Positions 1-7,727 of a stretch of DNA of 37,411 bases are shown piece after piece; position 1 is the stretch's first letter, and every line of letters begins with the position of its first letter. The notes under the pieces were generated by a model. That model did no database searches. It was given only the letters and a program-made list of their open reading frames with translations, and was not told the origin of the DNA. The DNA is taken from contig CATKXR010000050.1 of NCBI GenBank assembly GCA_949840805.1, forward strand, positions 1-37,411, written 5' to 3'. Both the position numbers and the translations under genes were made by a program. The DNA comes from an uncultured Lachnospiraceae bacterium (GTDB taxonomy: Bacteria; Bacillota; Clostridia; Lachnospirales; Lachnospiraceae).

Positions 1-377
1 GGAAAGCTATAATGATTGATCCTAACCATATTCAATCTCGCACAGAATTAGGGCGTCTGCTCTCAAGGCAAAAAGGACGTGAAGCGGAAGCGGAGCAGTT
101 TTTGCGGGAAGCTATAAAGATTGATCCTAACCATATTCAATCTCGCACAGAATTAGGGCGTCTGCTCTCAAGGCAAAAAGGACGTGAAGCGGAAGCGGAG
201 CAATTTTTGCGGGAAGCTATAAAGATTGATCCTAAAAACTTACATCCTCGATCAGTGCTAGCAAGGTTATATGAAAGTATGGATAGACTGACAGAAGCCA
301 AGCAATTATATCAGGAACTTTGCAATATTGACCCTGGTAATCGTTTTGGAATAGACGGTCTTTCGCGGCTAAAATAG
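1..377 (+). CDS. TPR-repeat protein, 3' end (5'-truncated by window edge)
   Basis: The reading frame is open to the window start, so the ATG at 12 is probably internal and the gene begins outside. The visible 121+ residues are tetratricopeptide repeats: two almost identical 35-residue units (IDPNHIQSRTELGRLL...EAIK) at nt 15-119 and 120-224, then a more diverged unit (IDPKNLHPRSVLARLYES) and a short tail ending GLSRLK. The units follow the TPR pattern (LG...G..EAE..L.EAI.IDP) with one extra residue in the first loop. TPR arrays form right-handed superhelices that bind partner proteins; the effector domain, if any, lies upstream and cannot be seen. No signal peptide or membrane segment is visible in this portion. 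The TPR call is firm; the cellular role is unknown. Confidence 0.75.
   Translation, partial: KAIMIDPNHIQSRTELGRLLSRQKGREAEAEQFLREAIKIDPNHIQSRTELGRLLSRQKGREAEAEQFLREAIKIDPKNLHPRSVLARLYESMDRLTEAKQLYQELCNIDPGNRFGIDGLSRLK
15..224 (+). repeat. Tandem 105-bp repeat, two copies
   Basis: Copies at 15-119 and 120-224 differ at a single base (G at 98, A at 203). The 14 bases before copy 1 also match the end of the unit with two differences, so the array continues upstream. The repeat is in frame (35 codons). Confidence 0.95.
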
Positions 378-886
378 TATCGACAACCGTTGCTATACGC
401 AGATAACTGCTCTGTTTGTGTTGTATAGCATAACGCCAGCATTAATGGATAAATATGAGATATAGTTATAAATTTAGTGATTGCTAAAGCAGATTAAAAC
501 CCTGAAATCGTAGAATACTATTTTGCCAAAGCGAAAGATTTTTGTCATGGGCTTGACATTTGGGTGCCGCAGGGAGTGGTAATCAGAAGCAAGCAGCAGT
601 TCCTTATGGATAATCCTGGAGCAGTATTTGAAGAAATCCGTGGAAGTATATTCTCCGTTTTCAGCTATGCAGACCAGACGCATACAGGGCATGGAGGATG
701 CTTACTGACAGTAAGGGCCTTGTTTTCAAGGTCTATGTCATCCATGTCAGAGCGAAGGCTTCACTGATCCGCAGGCCAGTATAAAATACGATCAATAACG
801 AGATATGGAATCGGGAGCCGGCCAATGATCCGTCCCCATTCTTCCAGCGTCAGGATGATCCAAAAGAACAATCAGGAGATTCCCAA
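378..886. other. Intergenic stretch with a decayed reading frame
   Basis: About 500 bases without a convincing gene. In one plus frame nt 498-767 reads as protein-like sequence (NPEIVEYYFAKAKDFCHGLD..., then VVIRSKQQFLMDNPGAVFEE), with a stop just upstream and a tail that looks out of frame. I do not recognise the family. It lacks a convincing start (only GTG at 564) and a ribosome site, so I read it as a gene remnant. The segment 390-447 contains an inverted pair TGCTATAC/GTATAGCA about 36 bases apart, meaning unknown. Confidence 0.35.
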
Positions 887-1789
887 TCAAAGGAAGAAGG
901 CTTTGTTAATATTCTCCTGCATTATCATCAAAAACTTTTCCGCAGGCTTGGAAAAGACCTGATATTTTTTCCAGATCATATACATCTCAATCTCAATAGA
1001 CGGTGACAGGGGGCGAAACGTAAGTCTGCTGTCACCGGAGGTATTGATGATCCTGTCAAAACAGACAGCGTACCCCAGACCTTCTTCCACAAGCAGGGAA
1101 GCATTGAACAGCAGATTGTAAGTCATAATGATATCCAGTTCCGAAAGGCGGCGTTTCATCCACTGGGACATTCTGCCGCCCTCCGTTTCCTGCTGTGATA
1201 TCAGCAATGGCTGGTCCCACAGGTCTTCCGGAGAGATAGATTCTTTTTCGGCCAATGGCGAATCCTTCCGCATCAGGACACCCCAGATATCTTTTGACGG
1301 GAGCTTTAATACTTCATATTTCTTTGTATCCGGCGCTCCGAAAATTATACCAAAATCGATCAGTCCTTTATCCAGATGTTCCCTGACAAAGGCGGCATTG
1401 CCGCTGGAAATGTGGTAATGGATTCCGGGATAACGTTTTTTTAAACTTCCGGCAGCTCTTGCCAGCAGGCGCATACCGTCTGTCTCTCCGGCGCCAATAT
1501 AGACATCCCCGACAACCACATTGTCGGAGCAGGTAATCTCATTTTCCGTCTTCTTTACCAGATCCAGTATTTCTTCAGCCCTTTTCCGGAGGATCATTCC
1601 CTCCTCTGTCAACGTAACCTTGCGGGAACCCTTTGTACCCCGGATCAGGAGCTGTTTTCCCAATTCCTCTTCCATGTTTTTAATCTGTGTGGAAAGAGTG
1701 GGCTGTGAGAGATGAAGGGACTCGGCGGCCCGTATGATGCTCTGTTCTCTTGCGATGGCAAGAAAGTATTGAAGTACCCGTATTTCCAT
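887..1789 (-). CDS. LysR-family transcriptional regulator
   Basis: A 300-residue LysR regulator. I chose the start MEIRVLQYFLAIA (ATG complement at 1787-1789) because AGGAGG sits just before it; the longer frame to 1864 has no ribosome site and its extra N-terminus is not LysR-like. Residues 1-60 are the winged HTH (FLAIAREQSIIRAAESLHLS, QPTLSTQIKNMEEELG). Residues about 90-295 are the periplasmic-binding-like effector domain (GDVYIGAGETDGMRLLA, DFGIIFG, GLGYAV). LysR proteins usually act as tetramers, regulate a divergent gene and repress themselves. Here the divergent neighbour is flavodoxin debris, so the original target may be broken; the surviving DUF362/permease pair lies further on. 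The inducer cannot be inferred. Confidence 0.93.
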   Translation of the reverse strand: MEIRVLQYFLAIAREQSIIRAAESLHLSQPTLSTQIKNMEEELGKQLLIRGTKGSRKVTLTEEGMILRKRAEEILDLVKKTENEITCSDNVVVGDVYIGAGETDGMRLLARAAGSLKKRYPGIHYHISSGNAAFVREHLDKGLIDFGIIFGAPDTKKYEVLKLPSKDIWGVLMRKDSPLAEKESISPEDLWDQPLLISQQETEGGRMSQWMKRRLSELDIIMTYNLLFNASLLVEEGLGYAVCFDRIINTSGDSRLTFRPLSPSIEIEMYMIWKKYQVFSKPAEKFLMIMQENINKAFFL

Positions 1790-1931
1790 ATTTCCTCCTT
1801 TTTGCCCTGTTTTTTGGGCATTCAGATACGGCCCAGGCCGCTTTCTCTTGACACTTCGTGCCAATTCACCTCGTACCCGCAGGGTGGTTTCGCTCCTTAT
1901 TGCCCATTTTAAATAAAAAATCTAAAAAAAT

Positions 1932-1952
1932 CCTATCATGGATTTCAATAGG
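1932..1952. promoter_or_regulatory. LysR-type operator, CCTAT-N11-ATAGG
   Basis: A perfect 5-bp dyad with an 11-bp centre fits the T-N11-A LysR box. It lies between the minus-strand lysR gene and the plus-strand flavodoxin remnant. A possible plus promoter follows (TTTCAA at 1953-1958, 16-bp gap, TATATA at 1975-1980). Confidence 0.55.
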
Positions 1953-2073
1953 TTTCAACTATGAAAATAGATTATATATAAATATTTGCTATTTTCTTTA
2001 TGGGGATTTATAGTTAAATCAGAAACTTCACAGCAAGCTGTGCGGTTATCAAATACGTCAGGGGGTGCAGGAA

Positions 2074-2335
2074 TGGCTGATATAGGAAACAGGGAATCCA
2101 TTATACAGAATCTGGAGGATGCCGGATGTGAAACGGAAATTATCTTCTGGCCACAGCGGCAGACGAGGACGAACATGCCATAGACGGAGCAAGGAAAGGA
2201 CTGGAAGGATTCATTGCCTGCTTTGAGAGGGCGCGTTTTGCAGGCTGTGTCTTTGCGGGCGGTGTGGACGCTCCGGGAACAGTAAAGGAACATGGTAGTC
2301 TGGAAAAAGCCCGTGAGATGGGGAGGCAGAAATGA
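2074..2335 (+). pseudogene. Flavodoxin / NADPH-dependent FMN reductase remnant (C-terminal part)
   Basis: From ATG 2074 the frame reads MADIGNRESIIQNLEDAG and CETEIIF, then shifts near 2140 into ATAADEDEHAIDGARKGLEG and CFERARFAGCVFAGGVDAPG, ending SLEKAREMGRQK with TGA at 2333-2335. The last part resembles the C-terminus of flavodoxin-fold NAD(P)H-dependent oxidoreductases (xGGVDAPGxxK...L.KA.EMG). The first frame ends at a stop (2180-2182), so no full protein can be made. The FMN-binding N-terminus is missing. The family call rests on motif memory only. Confidence 0.55.
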
Positions 2336-2493
2336 TTGTGCTGGCATCCCCGGTAGATTACCACAGTTTTACCGGACATCTGCAATGTGCCATGAATCGT
2401 ATTTATGCCCTGGATAAACCGGGAAAGAATGAATCAAAGAATCAGTTCATCGAGACGGTATGGGGAGCAGGATACCGGTTTCGGATTGACTGA
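2332..2493 (+). pseudogene. Chimeric 53-codon ORF: flavodoxin middle segment fused to OmpR-type regulator tail
   Basis: From ATG 2332 (overlapping the preceding stop as ATGA) the frame reads MIVLASPVDYHSFTGHLQCA then MNRIYALDKPGKNE. This is typical of the substrate/FMN loop of flavodoxin-like reductases (LASPVYYGSFTGQLQ). It continues without a break into NQFIETVWGAGYRFRID and TGA 2491-2493, the canonical end of an OmpR/PhoB winged-helix response regulator. The join is near 2425-2435. It looks like a deletion scar in which two gene ends were fused in frame; expression is unlikely to be functional. Confidence 0.6.
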
Positions 2494-2521
2494 GACCAAA
2501 CGAAAAGGAGAGGTTGTTCTG

Positions 2522-3574
2522 ATGAAAAAGAAATGTTTGTTTCCCTTTCTTCTAATACTGTCACTAATGCTTTCCGGGTGCGGGCAAAAAGCACAGGATT
2601 CCCCCTTGGATAGGCCGGGAATCGATGGAAGCGGGAGAGAAGTAACACAGGAGAGCCAGGAGGAAGTGGTTTTCGAAGCGAAAGGAGGCGTTGCAGAAGG
2701 GCAGAACAGAGAGACAGATATTCCTATGGTATACATGACAACGGATATCAGTTCGGATGGGATGATGAGGATATATCAGGCACTGGCTGCATCTCCTTCC
2801 GGCAAAATCGCGGTAAAGCTGTCCACTGGTGAACCGGGCAGCAATTATCTCCGGACAGATCTGATCGGGGAGCTGGTGCAGTCTTTAGAGGGAACGATTG
2901 TGGAATGCAATACCGCCTACGGAGGCTCCAGGGCAAATACGGCTATGCACTATCAGGTAGCGGAGGATCATGGCTATACAGCCATTGCGGACGTGGACAT
3001 TATGGACGAGGACGGTTCTATGACACTGCCTGTGGCAGGCGGGGACAATCTGACGGAAAATTATGTGGGCGCACATTTTGCGGACTACGATTATTATGTG
3101 GTTCTGTCCCATTTCAAAGGACACGCTATGGCAGGGTTCGGCGGAGCGATCAAGAACATTTCTATCGGTATCGCATCTTCGGAGGGAAAATCCCATATCC
3201 ATAGCGGCGGCACTGGAGGGAACATGTGGGGCGGCAGCCAGGATGCTTTTCTGGAATCCATGGCCGAGGCCGGGAAATCTGTTGTGGACTATCTGGATGG
3301 GAATATCTTGTATATCAATGTGATGAACCGCTTGTCGGTGGACTGTGACTGTGACGGAAGCCCGGCAGAGCCGGATATGCACGATATCGGGATTCTGGCA
3401 TCCGTAGACCCGGTGGCCCTTGATCAGGCTTGTGTGGATCTGGTCTATGGGGCGGAGGATGGACAGTCTCTGATTGACAGGATTGAATCCCGTAATGGTT
3501 TGCACACGCTGGAGCAGGCGGAAAAGATTGGCCTGGGAAGCCGGGAATATGAGCTGGTGAATATAGATGATTGA
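2522..3574 (+). CDS. DUF362-family lipoprotein
   Basis: A 350-residue exported lipoprotein. The start at 2522 is preceded by AGGAGA; an upstream in-frame ATG (2405) lies inside the chimeric scrap and is rejected. Residues 1-20 form a lipoprotein signal (MKKKCLFPFLLILSLMLSGC) with lipobox LSGC, so the mature protein is lipid-anchored outside the membrane. Residues about 70-345 match DUF362 (KIAVKLSTGEPGSNYLR, VECNTAYGGSR, HFKGHAMAGFGGAIKNISIG, GILASVDPVALDQACVDLVY). DUF362 proteins are often linked to Fe-S clusters, but the function is not established. A VDCDCDG stretch might bind metal. The stop overlaps the next gene by 8 bases, so the two are probably translationally coupled. Confidence 0.88.
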   Translation: MKKKCLFPFLLILSLMLSGCGQKAQDSPLDRPGIDGSGREVTQESQEEVVFEAKGGVAEGQNRETDIPMVYMTTDISSDGMMRIYQALAASPSGKIAVKLSTGEPGSNYLRTDLIGELVQSLEGTIVECNTAYGGSRANTAMHYQVAEDHGYTAIADVDIMDEDGSMTLPVAGGDNLTENYVGAHFADYDYYVVLSHFKGHAMAGFGGAIKNISIGIASSEGKSHIHSGGTGGNMWGGSQDAFLESMAEAGKSVVDYLDGNILYINVMNRLSVDCDCDGSPAEPDMHDIGILASVDPVALDQACVDLVYGAEDGQSLIDRIESRNGLHTLEQAEKIGLGSREYELVNIDD

Positions 3575-4490
3575 TATTTTACGCCGTGAAGCAGTTTATC
3601 TCTGGTACTATTCAAACGTTCAGATGGAGCAGATTTTTAAATACTGGGTGTTGGGAATGGTGCTGGGGAGCCTGGTCTCCGTGTTTTTGAAGGAGCATAT
3701 TCACAGAGCATTCCGTTCCATGGGAGAAAAGCGGCTGGGGATTATGGGAATTGTGGCTGCCAGTGCGTTGGGGATTGCCTCTCCTTTGTGTATGTACGGA
3801 ACCATTCCGATTGCTGCATCCTTTTCCCAAAGTGGCATAACGGCGGATGGGTCTCGCCGGGATGACTGGCTGGCAGCTTTTATGATGAGTTCCATACTGC
3901 TGAACCCACAATTGATTGTTTACAGCGCGGCTCTGGGATTGCCGGCTTTAACCGTGCGTATTCTGTCATGCTTTTTATGCGGTATTTTTGCAGGAGGATT
4001 GATTCGGATTTTTTACCGCAATCAGCCATTTTTTAATTTTCATGGTTTTGAAGAACCGGTGAGCAGGGATACCGATCCGAATCTGCTGTTTCGATTTCTC
4101 AAAAACCTGGGCAGGAATGTAAAAGCTACCGGGTGGTACTTTCTGGCCGGTATCGTTCTATCCGCATTGTTTCAGCGGTATGTACCGACAGATGTAATGA
4201 CGGGATTGTTCGGTGGAAATGAAGCATTCGGCGTTTTGATGGCGGCAACCATCGGGGTTCCCCTCTATGCCTGCGGCGGAGGAACCATACCACTTTTGCA
4301 GACATGGCTGATGGACGGCATGAGTCTGGGCAGTGCTACGGCTTTTATGATTACCGGGCCGGCTACGAAGATCACAAATCTGGGGGCAGTAAAGATTGTA
4401 TTAGGAATGAAACGGTTTGCCCTATATTTGGCATATGTAATGCTGTTTTCTTTTCTGAGCGGACTTGTGGTAAATTTTATCTGTTTTTGA
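3567..4490 (+). CDS. Predicted permease, ArsP/YraQ (UPF0718) family
   Basis: A 307-residue polytopic membrane protein with about eight hydrophobic segments. Two halves carry the paired signatures of the family: ASALGIASPLCMYGTIPIAA (about 65-85), and IGVPLYACGGGTIPLLQTWL (about 233-252) followed by GSATAFMITGPATKITNLGA. Family members export organoarsenicals (ArsP) or are suggested to move metals; the C-Y-G-T and C-G-G-G-T motifs are the likely substrate path. The gene starts inside the end of the DUF362 lipoprotein gene, suggesting one functional unit, perhaps a surface metal or thiol-compound handling system. The substrate is not known. Confidence 0.82.
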   Translation: MIDILRREAVYLWYYSNVQMEQIFKYWVLGMVLGSLVSVFLKEHIHRAFRSMGEKRLGIMGIVAASALGIASPLCMYGTIPIAASFSQSGITADGSRRDDWLAAFMMSSILLNPQLIVYSAALGLPALTVRILSCFLCGIFAGGLIRIFYRNQPFFNFHGFEEPVSRDTDPNLLFRFLKNLGRNVKATGWYFLAGIVLSALFQRYVPTDVMTGLFGGNEAFGVLMAATIGVPLYACGGGTIPLLQTWLMDGMSLGSATAFMITGPATKITNLGAVKIVLGMKRFALYLAYVMLFSFLSGLVVNFICF

Positions 4491-4590
4491 TTGGAGGAAA
4501 AAGAAGCAATCCAGGCGCTGGAATATGCCTATGAGAATGGCATCAACTATGCAGATGTTGCCACCGGAGAATCCTATGGGAACGGCGAAA
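4491..4590 (+). pseudogene. Aldo/keto reductase fragment
   Basis: Directly after the permease stop and in the same frame: EEKEAIQALEYAYENGINYA followed by DVATGESYG. This is the helix and strand around the catalytic Asp of aldo/keto reductases (A.ELI.YA.ENGINY.DTA..YG). Only about 32 residues remain before the sequence runs into the MATE remnant. Confidence 0.5.
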
Positions 4591-5100
4591 ATATCAGGTT
4601 TAGTGTTGAAAACCGGATTGTCACTGATGATTTCCCTGCTGATCAATTCTCTTTATAATTTTGTGGACAGCGTGTTTGTTGCCAGGATATCAGAAAAAGC
4701 ATTGACTGCATTATCACTGGCGGCGCCGGTTCAGATTATTATGGAAATCGTGCCAAAACAGGTACTTTTGTTGTTTGATGCTTCGGAAGAAATGCTTGCG
4801 ATAGGCGTGGCGGCTCTGCGGATCATGGCGGTAAGCTATCTTCTCTCTAATGTATGCCTTACATTTTCATCCGCTTTTCAGGGATTGGGAATGGGAGTCC
4901 AGAGTATGCTGCTTACTTTAAGCAGACAGGTGATTATGCCGGTGCTTTTGATTACAGATGTCTCCTGGTTTGGTGAGTAGTCATTGATCTGGTGGGCGTT
5001 CGTGCTGGCAGAAGCACTGGTGATCCCTGCGGGAATGATTCTCTGGAAAAAGGAATCAGGAAAGAGTTTAGGATCATTGACAGTAATATACAGTGAATGA
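4577..5100 (+). pseudogene. MATE efflux pump pseudogene with internal deletion and stop
   Basis: From ATG 4577 the frame gives a typical MATE N-terminus (SLYNFVDSVFVARI, ALTALSLAAPVQIIM). It then jumps directly to a late part of the family (VPKQVLLLFDASEEMLAIGV, RIMAVSYLLSNVCLTFSSAF). Roughly 270-300 residues are missing, but the deletion keeps the frame. A TAG at 4978-4980 interrupts the last helix; after it the same frame continues as SLIWWAFVLAEALVIPAG to TGA at 5098-5100. MATE pumps are about 450 residues, so this product of about 134 residues cannot work. Confidence 0.8.
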
Positions 5101-5178
5101 CAAGAGGTGAATTTGTTTTTATAAGGGCAATCCCCAAATGAAATTATGTGAAAAAATTGAAAAAGGAGCAGGCAAACG

Positions 5179-5886
5179 ATGAGGAAATTTTATAAAGTTT
5201 TGTATCTGGCTATCATCCTGTCTTGTATGGCAGCCTGTGGAAAGAACGATACACAGGCTCAGTCACCCAGCCGCCAGGCAGAGCCTTCCACGATAGAGAG
5301 TTTCTCACAATCTGATAGTTTGAACAGCTTGGAGAATGCAGGTGAATCCTCTGTGGTTATGGATTTCACGGAAGCTGCGGATGAAACAATGTCAGAGAGT
5401 ACCATAGTGGATAGATTTGAAAACGTGGCAGAGTCGGTGGAGGCTGCAAATGAAGCTGGAGTTGTGCAGGAAACCGAGAGGAATGAAACGGATACGGCAG
5501 AAACAGATATTCAGAATAATACGGAGGAAAATAAAGTGGCAAATATGAATGTACAGGTTGGTGATGTGGTATTTTCAGCAACACTGGAAGAGAATGAAGC
5601 CGTGTCTGCTCTGGTGGAAATGATACAGGAGAGTCCTGTAGTGATCCGGATGAGCGACTATTCCGGCTTTGAAAAGGTAGGACCTCTGGGGGCAAGCCTT
5701 CCGGTAAACAACAGCCAGACCACGACACAGGCGGGGGATATCGTCTTATACAATGGAAATCAGATTGTTATTTTCTATGGTTCCAATTCCTGGAGTTACA
5801 CAAGGCTGGGGCATATTGATGATCTGACCGGTTGGGAGGATGCTCTGGGAAGTGGGGATGTTACTATGACTTTGTCTTTAGAATAA
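5179..5886 (+). CDS. Cyclophilin-like-fold lipoprotein
   Basis: A 235-residue secreted lipoprotein. The signal MRKFYKVLYLAIILSCMAAC ends in lipobox MAAC. Residues 25-125 are a low-complexity, acidic Ser/Thr/Glu-rich linker. Residues about 126-235 (VQVGDVVFSATLEENEAVSA, SDYSGFEKVGPLGASLPVNN, TQAGDIVLYNGNQIVIFYGS, SYTRLGHIDD) match the bacterial cyclophilin-like domain often found beside flavodoxins, MATE pumps and aldo/keto reductases in Lachnospiraceae and other Firmicutes. It lacks evidence for peptidyl-prolyl isomerase activity; its function is unknown. The ribosome site AAGGAG lies about 11 bases before the ATG. It is the intact survivor of a neighbourhood in which the flavodoxin, aldo/keto reductase and MATE genes are broken. 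Confidence 0.82.
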   Translation: MRKFYKVLYLAIILSCMAACGKNDTQAQSPSRQAEPSTIESFSQSDSLNSLENAGESSVVMDFTEAADETMSESTIVDRFENVAESVEAANEAGVVQETERNETDTAETDIQNNTEENKVANMNVQVGDVVFSATLEENEAVSALVEMIQESPVVIRMSDYSGFEKVGPLGASLPVNNSQTTTQAGDIVLYNGNQIVIFYGSNSWSYTRLGHIDDLTGWEDALGSGDVTMTLSLE

Positions 5887-5948
5887 ATAGATAGTACATG
5901 GTCGTCCTTGAAGCAGAAAAAATGTCTTGAAGAAAAAATCTTGAAAAT

Positions 5949-6368
5949 GTGAGGCGATCCGGCAAAAGTATGGAAAAGGTCACTTTAAAAGAGAGAGCAT
6001 TTGTTGACAGTGTAGCGGGAAAAGAACAGATGCCGTTCTTCCATTTTGAACCGGGAACCGGCTGGAACGAGGGTGTTTTGTCGGCACTGCAAAAGCTGAA
6101 CGAATTGGAAAAGAAAAAGACCGAGTTTTATGTTTATGAGGTTTTACTGCTGCTTTCAGAAATATGGCTCCTGATCTGCAAAAACATCTCTATGCCAATA
6201 GAGAGAAAGAAAAGCATTACCGAAATTCGGATGCAAACATTCTTAAAGCATATTGAACAGCATTATAGTGAGGATTTGTCTTTAGCAGATTTGGCGAAAA
6301 GTGCTAATGTCAGTAAATCAGAATGTTCGCGTTGCTTTAAGCAAAGCATGGGAACAACTCCATATAGG
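5949..6368 (+). pseudogene. AraC-family regulator remnant, broken at both ends
   Basis: The frame (possible starts GTG 5949 or ATG 5970) resembles the middle of an AraC regulator (ALQKLNELEKKKTEFYVYEV, LLSEIWLLI) followed by the first HTH (FLKHIEQHYSEDLSLADLAK, SANVSKSECSRCFKQSMGTT, PYR). It lacks the N-terminal cupin domain and the second HTH. At about 6368 it passes into phage portal sequence. It cannot make a functional regulator. Confidence 0.75.
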
Positions 6369-6585
6369 GGGGCGAGGGATAAGCCGGAGGACAGGTACAG
6401 GGGGCCGGCTTATTCTTTTTTCTTTGGAAGGAGCAGCAGCGGGGAAGGTTGTGAATGAGCGGACGGCCATGCAGGCTACGGCGGTCTGTTCCTGTGTGCG
6501 GATTCTGGCGGAGGCTGTGGCGTCTCTGCCGGTGCATTTGTACCGGTATGTGGGGAAGAAGCTGGATGCAATGTTTTGGATTTAA
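6369..6585 (+). pseudogene. HK97-type phage portal protein fragment
   Basis: Immediately after the AraC break one frame reads RDKPEDRYRGPAYSFFFG. It shifts near 6440 into GKVVNERTAMQATAV then CSCVRILAEAVASLPVHLYR. This matches the N-terminal region of HK97-family portal proteins (NERTAMQ...V.ACVRILAEA.ASLP.H.YRY). The segment ends at a stop at 6583-6585. No other phage genes are nearby, so this is an isolated scrap of about 70 codons. Confidence 0.75.
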
Positions 6586-6597
6586 CCGTGAATACAC

Positions 6598-6617
6598 AAT
6601 AATTTTGCAAAATTATT
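6598..6617. terminator. 20-bp perfect palindrome across a stop codon; possible terminator
   Basis: Arms AATAATTTTG / CAAAATTATT form a perfect A+T-rich palindrome that includes the TAA of the minus-strand lipoprotein gene. It could be a weak terminator; the lack of GC pairs and of a separate U-run makes this uncertain. Confidence 0.3.
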
Positions 6618-7122
6618 CACCTGCGATTATTACAATTTTCACAGCTTGAGTTGGATGTTCTTCATCGTCAAGTGTCCCCCGGTAACTGATCTCCACTTTA
6701 TTGCCCACGGCAATCGTGGAACCTCCTTCTGTCTCATGGGCGCTCTCCGTGGAATACCCTTCTAATATCAGGGCATTCTCCGTGAAAAAATAATAGAGCA
6801 TATCGTCCTCCGGAGTTCTGAGTGTAAGTACGTTTCCTTCATACTTTTCAACAATTCCGGCCATGGGATCGCCCATTGGAATTTCTTCGGCCGGAATTTC
6901 TTCGGCTTCCGAAGCAGTTTTTCTGGCTTCTTCTGTAATCTCCGGCTTTGACGATTCTGTAGTTTTTGGATCTACGGTTTTTACATCCGCTGCTTCTTCC
7001 GGATCCGTTTCCTTTGGGAAATCACTCTCCACAGATATTTCGTGCTCTTTTGGTTCCGATGAGCATCCGATCATCCCCATAGTTAAAACCATCATAAACA
7101 TCAGTATCAATTTCCTCTTCAT
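6613..7122 (-). CDS. Small secreted lipoprotein, unknown function
   Basis: A 169-residue product with lipoprotein signal MKRKLILMFMMVLTMGMIGC (lipobox MIGC). Residues 21-85 are an acidic, Thr/Glu/Pro-rich linker, and residues about 86-169 form a compact beta-rich domain (GIVEKYEGNVLTLRTPEDDM, IAVGNKVEISYRG, QAVKIVIIAGE). The domain layout (a 'value/threshold' strand, an invariant-looking G-x-K-V-E-I, then a terminal A-x-K-I strand) resembles OB-like DUF5666-type repeats, by my reading only. It follows gene 7142-7693 on the minus strand after an 19-bp gap, so the two probably share one transcript. Ribosome site GAGGGG precedes the start. Confidence 0.7.
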   Translation of the reverse strand: MKRKLILMFMMVLTMGMIGCSSEPKEHEISVESDFPKETDPEEAADVKTVDPKTTESSKPEITEEARKTASEAEEIPAEEIPMGDPMAGIVEKYEGNVLTLRTPEDDMLYYFFTENALILEGYSTESAHETEGGSTIAVGNKVEISYRGTLDDEEHPTQAVKIVIIAGE

Positions 7123-7141
7123 AATTTTTCCCCCTCACTTT

Positions 7142-7693
7142 CTAAAAAAATCGTATTTCCGTGGCATAAAATTTATCATTTTTAAAACTGCCCTTCATTT
7201 CAACAGACATATGTACCTTTAAGTCCTGAAATCCGGCCTCTTTGTCCTCATAGCCTTCTCCATTTCCATTCGTGGTTTTTAAATAAAAACGGGTATCCTC
7301 TTCCCAAATCACAGGAATCAACTGGGAATCAGGGAGATCAGCATTGGAACTTGGAGAACTGTATGATAAGGAACCGTCATCAAGAATTTTTACTTTTTTT
7401 TCGGCAATGAAAAATAAGTTATCCTCAATCTTCCAGACCTTACCCAGAAAATCCGCATCAACAGCAGCAGCGACATCCGGCTCTAGTATCTGCCATTTCG
7501 CGGCTGTATTTTCCTGAAGTTCATCCGTGTTCTCATCAATCTCTTTTGACGGCGTATCATTTAATTCCTCTGATAATGCTTCGTCTGTCTGGTTTTCTTC
7601 TGTTTTAGCGACAGAACCGGAACCACACCCTGTAACCATTGTGTTCAGTATACAGACAGTACCGAGTAATATCATTACTTTTTTTAGCTTCAT
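7142..7693 (-). CDS. Small secreted lipoprotein, paralogue-like partner of the next gene
   Basis: A 183-residue product with a lipoprotein signal ending VTGC (MKLKKVMILLGTVCILNTMV...TGC), an acidic linker (residues about 24-65), and a C-terminal domain (FLGKVWKIEDNLFFIAEKKV, DLKVHMSVEMKGSFKNDKFY, ATEIRFF). The ordering of strands mirrors the downstream lipoprotein (V-E-M-K-G ... A-T-E-I against V-E-I-S-Y-R-G ... A-V-K-I), suggesting an old duplication. AAGGAGG lies 7 bases before the ATG. Its own promoter and operator are upstream. Function unknown. Confidence 0.72.
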   Translation of the reverse strand: MKLKKVMILLGTVCILNTMVTGCGSGSVAKTEENQTDEALSEELNDTPSKEIDENTDELQENTAAKWQILEPDVAAAVDADFLGKVWKIEDNLFFIAEKKVKILDDGSLSYSSPSSNADLPDSQLIPVIWEEDTRFYLKTTNGNGEGYEDKEAGFQDLKVHMSVEMKGSFKNDKFYATEIRFF

Positions 7694-7727
7694 AAATACC
7701 TCCTTGTTATCTATAGAAATAACAGAT

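Noticed and set aside
1790..1864. N-terminal extension of the LysR gene
   Set aside because: No ribosome site for the longer start, and residues before MEIRVLQYF do not fit the family; AGGAGG supports 1789.
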